From assembly GCF_901709675.1 (NCBI RefSeq), contig NC_051105.1:6067104-6131103 (forward strand): 64,000 nucleotides of DNA, written 5' to 3'. Below the pieces are notes generated by a model. That model did not search any database. It was not told the origin of the DNA and saw nothing but the letters and a program-made list of their open reading frames with translations. Position numbers and translations under genes: made by a program. Positions 12,101-31,027 of this stretch are shown here, piece after piece. This stretch comes from Syngnathus acus (taxonomy: Eukaryota; Chordata; Actinopteri; Syngnathiformes; Syngnathidae). Each line of letters starts with the position of its first letter. Position 1 is the stretch's first letter.

Positions 12101-13197
12101 TGCAGACTCTGGCATTTTGCTCTGCACTGACGTAGCGGCTCGAGGCCTGGATATCCCGGAGGTGGATTGGATCGTCCAATATGACCCGCCAGATGACCCC
12201 AAGGTCTCGTGATGGCTATGACACTGTGCCCATTTTGGATAAGCCTAGCTAAACAAAGACAAACATTAAACAACCTGAATTTAGACCACTGCATTGTTAC
12301 CATCTCAACTCAGCAAACCCATTGTCAGTGATTAGTTTTTCCTTTCTAGCCTCATGAAGCTTCGACAAACTTAACCTCCCGCCCAACAGGAATACATCCA
12401 CAGAGTGGGCAGAACAGCTCGAGGCATCAACGGCATAGGCCACGCACTACTAATTCTGCGACCGGAGGAGCTTGGATTCCTGCGCTTCCTCAAGCAGGCC
12501 AAGGTAAATATTTCAAGTTGCCTCCATGCTCGTGGCATGTTTCGTGCGCCGGCGGGAGTAACAGCGTTCTGTGCTCTCCAGGTCCCCTTGAGTGAGTTTG
12601 AATTTTCCTGGAGTAAAATCTCAGATATCCAGTCCCAGGTAAGCAATCTAGTGCTTTAATTCAGCACCTGAGGTGAAATGTTCTTGACGTCAGTGAAAAT
12701 TGTCTTAGTTGGAGAAACTGATTGAGAAGAACTACTACCTCCACAAGTCAGCCCAAGAGGCCTACAAGTCGTATGTGAGGGCTTACGACTCTCACTCGCT
12801 CAAGCAGATCTACAGCGTCAACACACTCAACCTCCCCATGGTGGCGATGTCGTTTGGATTCAAAGTCCCGCCCTACGTTGATCTCAGTATCCTTTTCTGT
12901 CAAATAATGGGAGTACAATCTTTTACAAATTTAGAATTCTCTCCTCTTGAAATAATTTTACACCACACCACTTCTTGAGGAAAAAGTAGAGTATTGTAAA
13001 ATGATTCAACCAGCTTTTTTTTCTTTTTGCCTTAACCCAACTCTTTCTCAGACGTCCATGGCGGCAAAGGTGCAAAGCTGCAAAAGCGAGGTGGCGGTGG
13101 TGGCTTTGGTTACCAGAAATCCAACAATGTGCACAAGGCCAAAATCTTCAAGCATGTCAACAAAGGACGGAATGACGCAAGGCAGTTCTCTCGTTAA
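9147..13197 (+). CDS. ddx18: ATP-dependent RNA helicase DDX18
   Basis: DDX18 (yeast Has1) is a nucleolar DEAD-box helicase for pre-rRNA processing and large-subunit assembly. Fifteen coding exons: 9147-9252, 9521-9700, 9786-9872, 9955-10104, 10431-10566, 10694-10794, 10903-11102, 11332-11446, 11605-11744, 11812-11973, 12051-12203, 12390-12503, 12582-12638, 12709-12886 and 13052-13197. They total 2025 nt, giving 674 residues (human about 670). Visible motifs in order are the Q-motif region, AAKTGSGKT (Walker A), PTRELA, TPGR, LIIDEAD (DEAD box), SAT, ARGLD and HRVGRTARG, then a C-terminal Gly-rich and basic tail. The N-terminus is Lys/Glu-rich and contains a tandemly duplicated exon (exons 3 and 4). 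Intron 14 looks U12-type. The start ATG has a good Kozak context (AACATGG). The gene converges on gk. Confidence 0.96.
9691..10030 (+). repeat. Tandem exon-plus-intron duplication in DDX18
   Basis: The unit at about 9691-9862 is repeated at about 9863-10030. Each contains the same GAATCACCAG splice-donor end, an intron of 85 or 82 bp with closely similar sequence, the TTAG acceptor and an exon starting CTGAGAAAAAGCCCAAAACT. Reading frame and both splice signals are kept, so the protein carries two similar acidic/lysine segments of about 29 residues. Confidence 0.88.
12887..13051 (+). other. Probable U12-type (minor spliceosome) intron
   Basis: The intron starts GTATCCTTTT, matching the U12 5' splice-site consensus RTATCCTTT. 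It carries TGCCTTAAC about 15 nt before the terminal AG, close to the U12 branch-site consensus TTCCTTAAC. The flanking exons join in frame (CTCA then ACGTCCATGG). Confidence 0.85.
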
Positions 13198-13831
13198 TTG
13201 GGTTATCAGAATGCCCGGACTGGTCCCTTGACAGAGTATCAGAAAAAATAGCTCTCAAGGTTCTTTTTCCTTCCTAATTTGTAGGAATTGTATTTTGTGG
13301 CTATTTCCTGGATGTTTTATAGATATAGATATATATACACACACCATGTTTGCTTGACTAATTATATTTGTCCTCAAAACTTTAGTGCATACATGTTGGA
13401 TTTAAATACAAAATCTCACGTGACCTTGCATAGTGAATGACTTTGTTTTACTTATTTGAGATCATGTGGAAGCCCTGAGTTAAAAAAATAAAAAAAAGTT
13501 TAAAAAAAACATTTAATAAGTAATCTGTAATTCATTCCATCTGATGAAAAAAAGGTGCTTGTCAATCAATTGCACAGGGAAACTGAAAAGTTGCAGATAT
13601 GCTGCATACAAATGCCACTGTACTATTTTCTATTTGTTACACTCAACATTCCTGATTCAATTTTAAACAAATAAACGTTCACCTTGGAATATCTACCGAA
13701 TCCCATCAATCCTCCAAATGTGCCCCACCCTCCAACCCTGTCATAACCATGCCTAGAAAATACTTTATTTGAAGTGTCCTCTTATTCCAAATAAAAGGGA
13801 AACCTTCTCATTGCTCCACAGCTTCCACTCT
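13198..13831. other. Convergent intergenic gap DDX18 / gk
   Basis: The gap holds the two facing 3' ends. Candidate poly(A) signals are AATAAA at 13487-13492 on the plus strand and TTTATT (minus-strand AATAAA) near 13763. A short TA/CA run lies near 13325-13343. No gene is seen. Confidence 0.6.
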
Positions 13832-20612
<6,781 letters not shown>

Positions 20613-21917
20613 AGCTGTATTTTCTCTCCTTTGTGAGGGAAAAATAACCCTGCTGCTCCCAAGTCCCGTGTTTGCATTTGAAGCACAGCAGCTCAATTAT
20701 GCATCATGAGGAGACTTGCGAGTAGGCGGGATTTCCGAGCCTGCTCGAAAGGAGCCGGACCTGTTCAAGCGACGCTCCCATAGGTTCCTCACTAAAAGGC
20801 GTTGGTGGCATTTTGTCCAATCGGCAAAAAGAGGCACCCACGTGTTGTTGAAAGCATATGTCATCATGTTTCATTTTACTGTTCTCTGAGCACATGGGGA
20901 AAAAAAATATCTAAGTGTCATGAAATTATTATTAGCCCATGCAGACATCCAACTGTTTTAGTTATATACAGTGGTGGGCAAGTGCTACGTCACACACTTT
21001 GCAAACAAACAGCTGTTGCAACAGTAGGCATGGTTAAAAAGTTTGACACACGTGGTTGTCCCTTCTCTTCTTTCAGTCAGTACAAAATCACCCTTGAGCC
21101 TAAAATAGAATTGATCTTGGCGCAAAAGATGCATCTGTGGACACAATTTGATTACCCTCTCAGTGAGAACCAGAATTGCTCTTGCCTGCCAGCTAACATA
21201 TGATAACAGATTCAATATTTGGACTTCATGACTGATCAAATATTTGCACTCTTGTGGGTTGCTTTGTTCCCTCTGCACATATACGAGGACTGCACTGTGA
21301 TTGGCTCTTGAGTCATTAAAACAAAAACAAAAATCACATTCACAGATTTTTGTTTTGACTTTTTTTAATGGAGATGAGCGTTTTTGAAAAAAAGCATTGG
21401 AGGTTTGTTTTAATTTTTTGAACAATTCCGGGGCTGTCAATTAAACAAGAATTTTCCCTATTTGCAGGCTGGCCCTAACTTAAATCCCCGATTGGCCACT
21501 GTATAGTTTTTTATTGTAATATCAGTATTCACCACTAGATGGTATTAGTCGACACGCTGGTTGGGTTCTCCTGGAGCTATGTGAGAGTAGCTATCATCAA
21601 CAGTTGATGTAATAACATGAAGAAATTATTTCATTTACTATTCATGTCTATTTAACTCACTGGCACTAGCTTCTGGATTATTTGAAAACTTCTGTGTCTT
21701 CAGTGACACAAAAAGACCAACAGATAGAAATATATTACAAGATTTGGTTGGAGTCTGTTTTATTTCTGTCAGCGTTATCTCATAAATAGGATTTTAGCAA
21801 AATCACTTTACTCGAGTCTCCTTTGCCACCTCCTGCATAAACAAACTTTTTTTTTTCTTTTCAACATTCAAAATGCCCTAAGTACATCTGAGTTTGTACA
21901 TACAAGTTTCAATTTGG
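20613..21917. other. Intergenic gk 5' side / pde9-like 3' side
   Basis: It contains the gk promoter side and, on the minus strand, the region past the PDE9-like stop. Short ORFs here have no recognisable domain. No RNA gene or repeat family was recognised apart from short homopolymer runs. Confidence 0.5.
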
Positions 21918-24900
21918 TCACTGTGTGTCTGTTCTTGAAGCTTCAGGTCCAGAGGTCCGCCGCTCATCTCTACTCGGCTGGTCCACTGGTATCTCTTTGC
22001 TCTTGAATCCATTTTCACATTGAGCTCGATTTTGTTTCTCTTTCTCCAGGGCTTTCTCCATCTCAGTGTAGTAGTCAAGGGCCTTCCGCACTGGATCAAT
22101 GATGTGTTGCTGCAGATCCAAAAACGCCAGCAAAGTCGCAGATTCCTTAAGACCAATGGGTTAGGGTTGCATGCAAAGTCATGTGATTACCTCCAGGCAG
22201 GGAAAGAGGTTGGCCAGCTCTATAAAGAGCGGCAAAAGCACAAATCTGATGAAGCCAGTTTGAGATGTGGGTTTGGTTATCTTATCCCGGTCCATGAAAG
22301 GGGTGACAGGAAGACCCTGTAACTTCTCGACATCACTCTGAGGACCACACCGAATTAATTCAATTTTGATGACGGTTAACAAGATCCATTGAAGTCGACT
22401 TTTTGAAATTGAAACATGTGTCACTACAACATGATTGTGCTTAATCCATTGAGTCACCTGGTTGTAGAATTCTTGTAAAAGACAATCCAGCCAAGGCTCT
22501 GCCACTTCCATGGGTCGTGCTTCATTGGAGATGTCGCTCACTTTGATCAGAATCATCATAAGCTGCGTAAGGATGAAAGATTCAATAGAGTCCTTGTGCA
22601 TAAGTCTTACGACACATAGTTTAAGTGAAAACAGATAAAAGCCTGTCGTTTTACTTTTATTGAAATGGCAAGGAAGCCATTTTAAATGTCAAACGTTTTG
22701 GTGTTGCAAGTGAAAATAAGAATGTTAGGGTTCTTAAGTTCTTTTGCAGCCACCGTATGGTAGCGATATTGAGCATCTTATTTGTTGGACTATTATTATT
22801 TTTTCAGACTGACGATGGACGGAAGGAGGGAGGGATGGAGCAGTGATGCAAGCGCTTTTAATTAGGACGAACGAAGGGACAGATGATTGACAAACTGATG
22901 ATGACACAAGGGTGCTCAGGTTGTGTACAAAAGGACGAAATTTGGTAACCTGCACACCTTTGGAAAACAAATAATGCCTGAAAAATAATTTTCTTGCTTA
23001 GTTTTTTTTTTTATGTTGATGGATTTATAATCTGTTCAATGACCTATTTCCCTGTTATGCAACTACAAATGCTATTATCACTTGAGCTTTCTGTTGCTCA
23101 GATTAATCTTTTGATTGTGAAATGCTCCGCGTGCTCAAGTCATCTTGACATTCACTCACTCATTTGAAATTTCACACACTTCACACTTGAACTTTGAACC
23201 CAATGACAGAGGTTGGTTCCCAATCTGTCCTTTTAGAAGCGTTCACTCCTCATTAGCAGTCATGCTATCGTCTCAATTTATGACATCATCCACGCCTACT
23301 ACTTTTTACTCAAAGATTCTGTTTATAAAGGAGGTCAAAAATAAAAAACAACCCTTTGAGGTAGGGTTTTTATAGCAACAATTTGTCTTTGTTGCAGTAA
23401 AAAGAATTGAAAAAAAAATTGCATATAAGTAATGAGTACAATTTCATTTCTTACCACATCTCTGTGATCCTTATTGTCAAAATCAAAGGGAGCCAAAATG
23501 GACTTGAACTTGTTGAGGATCTCGTTGTGTCTTGTCATATCAGTGGCCAGAATGCATCTGCAATTTCAAAATATTGTGCTGTTGTGTAATCAACTCTGGG
23601 CATAGCAAATGAACGTATACAAAATGGTTAAAATAAAAAAATCTCACTTAATAATGCCTTCTCTTATCCGCTTGTATTGGTCCAGAGGCAGATTTCTGAA
23701 AATGTTGCTCTCTGTCTAGACACAACAAATTCTTCATCTCACCACTCCCTTAATTTTACCTCCTGACAATTTCTTCCTTTGATGTTTTTTGGACAGAGTG
23801 TAAAAGTTGTACCTTCTCCAGGATATCAAAAGCGACTGCGCAGTGGTGGTTCTCCAAGGGAGAGATGTCATTGTAGCGAAGTGCAAGTTCTGTCCGAGCA
23901 TTGATCTGGAATAATATGCACACATAGCCAAGGCTGGAAATAACATTTGTTTTCCTTAGAGGAACTACTTTGCAAACCAATCACTTGAGAAACACTAACA
24001 ATTTTGAGTAGCGTTATTTTTTTTCCGGTTGACTAGGTTTGATTAATTAAAAATACGACAATATAATAGTGAAGTTGATTGTTGAGCTGCAGCTGTTTAA
24101 TATTTCAGCATTCCAGAAGTCTACTGGAAACGCACATTGGACTGATCTCTTCTATATTAAGATTAGATTGTTTGTTGTTGTACCTGGTATGCATTATTGT
24201 AGCCAGTGTGGTCAAGATCATGGCAAATTGCAGACGTCAGCATGATCAGTAGGTCAATGCCGTCCATCTTACTTCTCAGGTCGGTCAACCAGATTAAACC
24301 ATACATCTGTTGCAAGAGATGACAATATTTCTTTGACTTTTGATTCATAAGATCTCTGGTGCTGCATATTCCACCCACCATCTGGGTGACACAGAAGCAA
24401 TGCTTGAAGTTGTGGAAAGGAATGTTGTTGTATCTGCGGTACACTTCAAACAGGAACTGTTGTAATACTTCAGGTTCAATATTGTAGGTCGCAATAAAAT
24501 CCAAGTCTGTGTACATGACTTGCAGAAGGACCATTATCTCCGCATCCTCCCACTGCCTGCACTCAGACCAAAAGAGAAAAAACATCTCAGATGAGTCAGT
24601 AAAGTCAATTTAATGTGCTCGTCCTGTCAACCATTTGACAAAATAGGAAAGAATAGCATGATAAACACAAGTTAATTCTATCATAAATCATTCAAACGGA
24701 ACCACCCGGAGCGGAGATTTGTAAACATCTGTGTGTGACTGTTTGGTTTCGCGTGATATAACACCCCATCCATCCCAACTGTGTAAAAGCTCATCTCAAT
24801 CCATACTGTGTATTTGTGAATGCAACGCACATTGAAACCACTTCAAACATGATTTTGAATAAGCCACTTGTGAGCCTTTTGATATGTGAGCCCTCTGCAG

Positions 24901-26866
24901 GCGTATTGATATTGAGATGAGTATGCTAACCAGAAGAAAAGAATGGAAGACCACAATCTTTTCAGATACACACAGTGCATCCCAAAAATATTCACAGCGC
25001 TTCACTTGATCCAAATCCAAAACCTACCAGTTGTCAAATGTTGGAGTCTTTAAGTACTGCCTTACTTCCTCTGATACCTCCAGAGAGCTGTGAGGGTGAC
25101 ACCATAAGATAATAAGTAATGAATACATTGATTGTATGAATACACAAAATAGATTGGCGTCAGTTGCACGTGCCTCATTTGAAGGAACTTTTCACGCACA
25201 TGCTCACATTCCTCTTTGGTTTTATGTAACGTTCTCTTGTGGTAGAACGGAGAGGGCTTGTGTGCCCCCTCAGACAAGTCCTTGAACAACCCCAGCCAGC
25301 TGAGATGCTCCACACTCTAAAATGAAATTGGTTCAAGACACAAGTTAGCTAGACAGTACATGCTTTTCAGTTTGACGTATTTTTGAAGCCTCAAAGTCAA
25401 TTTCCACGCACCTCTAGTTTCTCCCGGAATGAATCCACCTGTTTCTTCATCTCATAGATGACTGCAGGCGTAGTTCCTGCTTCATCGAGGATTTTCTTTT
25501 CCAGGCCTTTAAGTCTGAGGTAACATGTTACAATAACAACACATTTAACTCCTTTGTACGGTGACGCAATAAAGGTGAGGAAATGTACATTTAGTTTTCG
25601 CTGTTTTTCTTATTTCGAACGGGTATTCCACCTTTTCTCCATGGATGAGAGATCATATCCCAGTGCACCAGCAAGTTCCACACCTTATTTGGAAAAAAAA
25701 TATATAAGAAATAAAAGACAATAAAAGGTCATGTCAACTATTTTGCAAGCAGGTTAAAGATTGTGCCCTTGTGCCAAGGAAAAGATACCTAATGGCTGAC
25801 TGTTGTAGCCAGAAGCCACCACTTCCAGTTTGTAGCAGGCGTTGGGCTTATTTGGCTCCAGATTTGGTGAGATGTTGATGATGTTGCCTTTGGGATTGTA
25901 AAGCTTTAAGATGTCATGTGGACCGGCTTCAGCTGCAGCTCGGAACAGATCTGGAAGGGTCGCTTCAGTTTTTGCTGTGTTTTGAAAGATTCTGTGCTGT
26001 TCTATTGACGCAAGGCAACTGAACGTTTTTTTTTTGTTGTTGTTGAAGAAATTTCCCCTTGAATCAAAACCCGGTGCTCCTTGAGGCATAAGAAAACTGC
26101 ACTTAAGATTTAAAACGGAAAAGCCCTTTGAGTTGAAGTGGAAACTGCACCTCTTGAGTTCGGTTGCCTTGATTTAACTTTTGCAGATACCATGACCTCA
26201 GGGACAGAGAATCGACACGGACATTCAATGTTGCTTTTCTGAACAGAACGTTTCAAACACAAATACCGTAAAAAAAAAAAAAAGTTTTCCTTTAATTCCA
26301 CACTGCAAGTACCCAACAGATGTATGCACGTCGAGGCTTTAAGCTGACACTAAGCAGTTGCATAATAAGTGACAAGTTGCTTTTAAAATCATTTGGTGTT
26401 TTATGAGTCATCCATGTTAGACCCTTTTGGCATTCCACAGCACTTCAAACAAAATGCATGAATAATATTTGGCCAGTGAACATATAGACTGAAGAGCTGT
26501 CAGTGGCAGCTGTTTGCCGTTGGAAAGTCAGCAGACCTCGATTGCTCCCGTGTTATTCTTTCTATGACCAACTCATTGTGAGGTTTATGATGACATACAA
26601 ACCTGTGCACATTAAGCCCCACTTTGCTTCCACACCAGAAGTTAAACATTATTTGACTACTATTGCAAAATTCCGTTCAGGAACATTGAACACATTACAC
26701 ATTGAACATAGAAAATGTTTTATAAGCAATGATACTTTAACCCTTTGACAAGATAGGCGGTAAATTATCTGCTCTTACCTTTGACATCTTGAGCAGGACA
26801 ACTCACCGAGAACTCGGCTTGTTCTGGTCTCCCATTTACTGTAAAGTAAATAATTTTTGTTGCCAT
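21918..26866 (-). CDS. PDE9A-like cGMP-specific phosphodiesterase
   Basis: Class I cyclic nucleotide phosphodiesterase of the PDE9 type, which hydrolyses cGMP with high affinity. Fourteen minus-strand exons: 26779-26866, 25789-25950, 25632-25683, 25412-25514, 25174-25316, 25028-25087, 24379-24556, 24184-24306, 23813-23905, 23648-23715, 23455-23557, 22458-22562, 22191-22337 and 21918-22109. Total 1617 nt, 538 residues. Metal and catalytic residues are visible: H251 and H255 in FHNFKHC, H291-D292 in ICHDLDH, D401 in [11 protein letters not shown], and the purine-contact Q452 in TSQTGFIRF. These lie one residue off human PDE9A2 numbering. The N-terminal part ([10 protein letters not shown]...) matches the PDE9A regulatory domain. 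The first exon was found from its similarity to PDE9A and a good ATG at 26866. One intron (25088-25173) needs a GC donor. The sequence diverges enough from PDE9A that a fish paralogue is likely. Confidence 0.93.
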
Positions 26867-27856
26867 CTCATTTACTCAAAGCAGCTTACGTTGCAGTGTG
26901 TACTGTACTATAACAGGTCTGAATCAGGCGTCCGTTTACCTCATTATTCTGTTTTGAACAACACTCCACCTCCCTTTAATATACTTCCCACTCTTCTGTG
27001 CCCCGCCTTCTGTTCTCCATTGGACGGTGTTTCCTAATGACACAAATCTAAAGTAATCAGACAATAACACACTGCTGTTTCACCCGTCAGTGGTTGAAGA
27101 AAGAGCCTTCTAAACATTATTTTCTAAAAACATTATGATTACATTATTTCAACACACAAAAAAACTTCAAATGATATGGCTTATAATAATTTGTCACAAT
27201 GTACACATTTTCTTCTTTTCTGGGCACCTTGGCAAAAAAGCAGACTACAGCCTGGACGGAAAAAAAGCAAAAATCACAAAAATCATCATTATTAAAAATT
27301 ACTTCTTGCAAAATGTTATTGAGTTACTAATGTGGTGAATGGTCTTTGTTGCTTCGCTGGTCTCCAAAAAACACTCGGTGGACGATGGCTGGCCCAGGGA
27401 AGGAAGCACTCCAGTGACACACGGCTGATTGGGAAAAGATTTTATTCAACCGATGTCAGAGTGTTGTCTCTCCAAAGGTTCGAGTGGCCCCAAAGAAAAA
27501 GATGTTCGCAGCTCCCAAAAGCAAAGATGTTCGCCCCCCTTCCTGACAGACAAGCCTATCTTATACTTGCCCAAACCGTTGATGTCATGGCTTGGAGTAA
27601 CAGCTGCCGTTCGCGTTTCAGTCTACTCGTTGCTGTCAATGTCCTAAAAAGGCCATGGACAAGGGTCTTCCTGGTCACGGACAAATGGCCCTTCCATATT
27701 CTAAGTACCTACACATTACTGAAACTTGAGCTTCTCTGTACCGCAAAAATAGCTTATAGTAGTCTCACTGCTGCTAGTTTATCGCCTAAAGGCAACATAC
27801 AAAGACGCATAGAATCCAAATTTCACTACACTAATCAGTTTTTGTGTTTGATGTTT

Positions 27857-27857
27857 T

Positions 27858-27921
<64 letters not shown>

Positions 27922-27939
27922 GTTTGTTTGTTTGTTTGT
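27857..27939. repeat. (TTAG)n-(TTTG)n microsatellite
   Basis: About 15 tandem TTAG units pass directly into four or five TTTG units. Confidence 0.9.
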
Positions 27940-27967
27940 CTGACATTGGAAAGGCATCTGCGCAAAC

Positions 27968-28131
27968 TAGTGATGGAAAAATGAAGCTTCATAAGATTTT
28001 TTTGACTCCTCATGATGGCAATCCTGGTTTAAAGAAGCAGTCAAAATGAAAACATTTCCATTGCAGCAGCGTTTGTCCTTAAACCGAAAGCACCACAGGG
28101 TACTTCATGAAGCTTAATTCTCCCATCACTA
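27968..28131. mobile_element. 164-bp MITE (hAT-like ends)
   Basis: Terminal inverted repeats TAGTGATGGAAAAATGAAGC and, inverted from the right end, TAGTGATGGGAGAATTAAGC. The next bases continue the match (TTCAT). Flanking 8-mers GCGCAAAC and GTGGCAAC agree at five of eight positions. It has no coding capacity. Confidence 0.8.
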
Positions 28132-28615
28132 GTGGCAACCACAAAGCACTTTGTGATGTTTTTGCTGCCATCTGCTGTGTAGGCGACACAACAGCATTTA
28201 AAACTGTGTGGCAAGATTTAGAAGATGAATCCGATTGGACAGAAATTGGGCATGACCCACATGTTCCACTCTACACCAATCACAAACGGCTTTTGAACAG
28301 ACAGACCAATCAGGACAGTGTAACTCTCTAGCCCCGCCCTATTGCCCAAGGTTGCTGCACAAGCGGAAAGTCACCTTTTCGTGTGGGTCAGGGAGAAGCT
28401 AGTGACAGCGACACTAGCATTGCTGCTAGTACGTAAGAATTGGCATCCTTTACTTTCTTAATCTGAAAAGAATTTATTTTTATTTTTATTTACAACGTCG
28501 TATATTTTACAATACTGCGTACAAGCTACTTCATTATCGCTACCGTCTTGTTTAGCCGAGCTTCCAGCTCCGAGCGGTTGTCATCTGCCTCCCACCCCGA
28601 GATACTACCATCATC

Positions 28616-31027
28616 ATGGCTGCATTGAGAGTGTCCTATCACAGGATTCTGGACCGAATAGAGCATATACTGCCCGCCAAACTGAGACCCCTGTACAACC
28701 ACCCTGCAGGTAAAGCGAGTTTACACTCCGATTAAAGCAATCTTTAAGAGAAGTCGCGATCATTTAAAAGCGTGTTTGCAGTCACTTTTTCATGTTTGGT
28801 TTTGATAAACTGCTTAGAAAACCTCAACGAGACCGAGGTTTGTGAGCTTTGAGTTAGGGTCAGTTCAGATTTTAGGTTGATGCTTATTTAGGAATATGAG
28901 AGAAGCTATTGTGTTCATCTCACTAACCCTTTAATCCAAAGATCACAATAACCAACAGCTGAGGTGGAGGCAGTCCAATTTCTGCTTGAAAGGGTTTATA
29001 GTCTGGTTTTTGTTGCCCCCCTCCAAGGTTAATGGAAAGGTGCAAGGACAACATTGTGACCAGGTATGACTGGGCGGAACCAAAACAAAAACGCCTCCCT
29101 CTGATTTGATTTGCAGAAATGTGTCCTTTTTTATAAAGCCCGCAGCACTGGTTCGGTGATAAGTGTAGTGAAAGCAGGCCACTGGCCTTTTATGGTCCTC
29201 TTTGCCTTTTTAAGTCTCATTAGCACAAAGACTTATATTTGTTAAAGGAAGCTTTTAACATCTTAACCAAATTGTGAGAGACCCCATGACCTACATGATA
29301 AGAAAAATAGTGTTTGCTGTATGCTTTCATACTTTTGTACTGTACTGGAAGCACACTGTATATTAATCTATGGGGTACGTTTTGAAGTTTTTACATTCTT
29401 GACAACCAAACCAGCAGGTTCTAGGATCCCTTATGGTTCTCTCATCTGTGCAGCAGAGCAGTGTCGGTGTTCATTTTTGTATCGACAGCAGTTTTTGTGG
29501 CCTGGCCACTTGGATTTCGGTTTCACCTGATTGCAGTTTTCTCCTGAGAGAAACCCTTCAAATTTTGACATACATAAAACAATGTCAAAAGAGGGCTTTC
29601 ATGGGTTTTCAAATGTTTTCATTCAAGGTCCAAAAACGGTGTTCTTCTGGGCTCCGATGTTCAAATGGGTAAGTACATTTTTTTAATCAATATTGTAATA
29701 GGTCGCATAGCTGGCATGGTATTGATTTCCAAGAGTAGCGATACATTGTTTCCTCGCTACATTGTGGGTTGATCAAACCACCACCACCACCCCTGACTGT
29801 GTCACGTTGTTTATTAAATTCCGGGACAACATAAAAACACAAGACAGCACACTTACGCAGGAGCTGCTGTCTGCCACAGCTCACACCCAGGCGCTCAAGT
29901 GCAGTCTCGTCAACGTCATTGTTGCCAGCACATTAGTGTTAGCAGTTTAGCCACTAATAATTAGCAATGCAGCCACCGGACCAAAGCAGCAATGAATCGA
30001 TCAGCAATCAATCATGTCATCTTTTACAATATTATGTTCTATGTGGTTTACAATTTTTTTTATGTATAAAAGTGGTAACTTAATTTCAGGGCCTGGTTGC
30101 AGCTGGTTTGGCTGACATGACGCGGCCAGCAGAAAAGCTGAGTACCTCCCAGTCTGCAGTACTGACAGCAACAGGTACGATACAACTTAAGCAACAAAGA
30201 GTTAATGGCATTTTTTTTTCTCACTGTCTTTTATGACTTGAATTTAATAGAATATACATTGCCCTTCTACCAATATAGGTCAAAGGTATGCAAGGTTTGT
30301 CGAATGCTTTTTTTTTTTTCGGCATCATATTTCCTCAAACAAACGTTATCTTATGACGTTTTGGACAAAACAGACTATGTTCTCACTGATGTGTGCATAA
30401 CCTGGACTCTTGCTGCCCAGGCCTGATCTGGTCCAGATATTCACTGGTCATCATCCCAAAGAACTGGAACCTGTTTGCTGTCAACTTCTTCTTGGGTAGC
30501 GCCGGAGCCTCCCAGCTCTACAGGATTTGGAGGTGACCATGAAACTCTTCTTTTTGAGCTCAGCTTTGTCGTGTGGCAAGTTAGATTGAAAAAGTGCATC
30601 TAGCAAAGTAGGCAGGGATATATATTTGTATTTGAAAAATTAGACTACTAGTTGTCCATCCTTGTTTTAAGCCATAATTCGCCCTCACACACAAATGATT
30701 TAACCATTTAAATTTACTGAAACGTTTTAATCACATTGTAAATGTGTATGAATGCCCCCCAAATTTTGAAAGCATAACATATATAGAATTATTTAATGGG
30801 ATTGGAATCAAATTTATTGTCACTGCACGTCATTGACAGACGAGAGCAACACAATTTCATTTTTTTTTTTTTTTTAATACTCCTCACATACACTGTAATC
30901 ATGTTGAAACATATTTAACCACACTCATTAAACTGTAGTTACCATTTATATTCTTCATTTGGCAACTGTTGTGTCCCTGAACAGATACCACCAGGATCAG
31001 AAGGCTCAGGAGGTGGCAGAGTCCTGA
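28616..31027 (+). CDS. mpc2: Mitochondrial pyruvate carrier 2
   Basis: MPC2 pairs with MPC1 in the inner mitochondrial membrane to import pyruvate into the matrix. Five coding exons (28616-28709, 29628-29668, 30090-30174, 30421-30532, 30985-31027) total 375 nt, 124 residues, near the vertebrate length. The sequence contains the family blocks KLRPLYNHPAGPKTVFFWAP, a glycine-rich GLVAAGLADM helix, STSQSAVLTATGLIWSRYS, PKNWNLFAVNFFLG and QLYRIWRYH. These give the expected hydrophobic helices. All introns are GT-AG. The ATG at 28616 (ATCATGGCTGC) is in Kozak context at the start of the conserved N-terminus. The 3' end faces RPL24. Confidence 0.95.

Larger units (their letters stand above)
26867..28615. 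other. Intergenic pde9-like / mpc2
   Basis: No gene is supported, although a 176-residue ORF (27332-27862) is open by chance. The interval holds a TTAG/TTTG microsatellite (27857-27939), a MITE (27968-28131), and the MPC2 promoter with CCAAT boxes near 28275-28313 (CACCAATCAC, GACCAATCAGG). Confidence 0.55.

Noticed and set aside
27332-27862. 176-residue plus-strand ORF
   Set aside because: No family resemblance, weak start context, ends in a microsatellite, and lies in a repeat-bearing intergenic region.
27857-27939. Possible CRISPR-like or telomeric repeat
   Set aside because: Simple TTAG/TTTG tetranucleotide tracts without spacers; the vertebrate telomere unit is TTAGGG.
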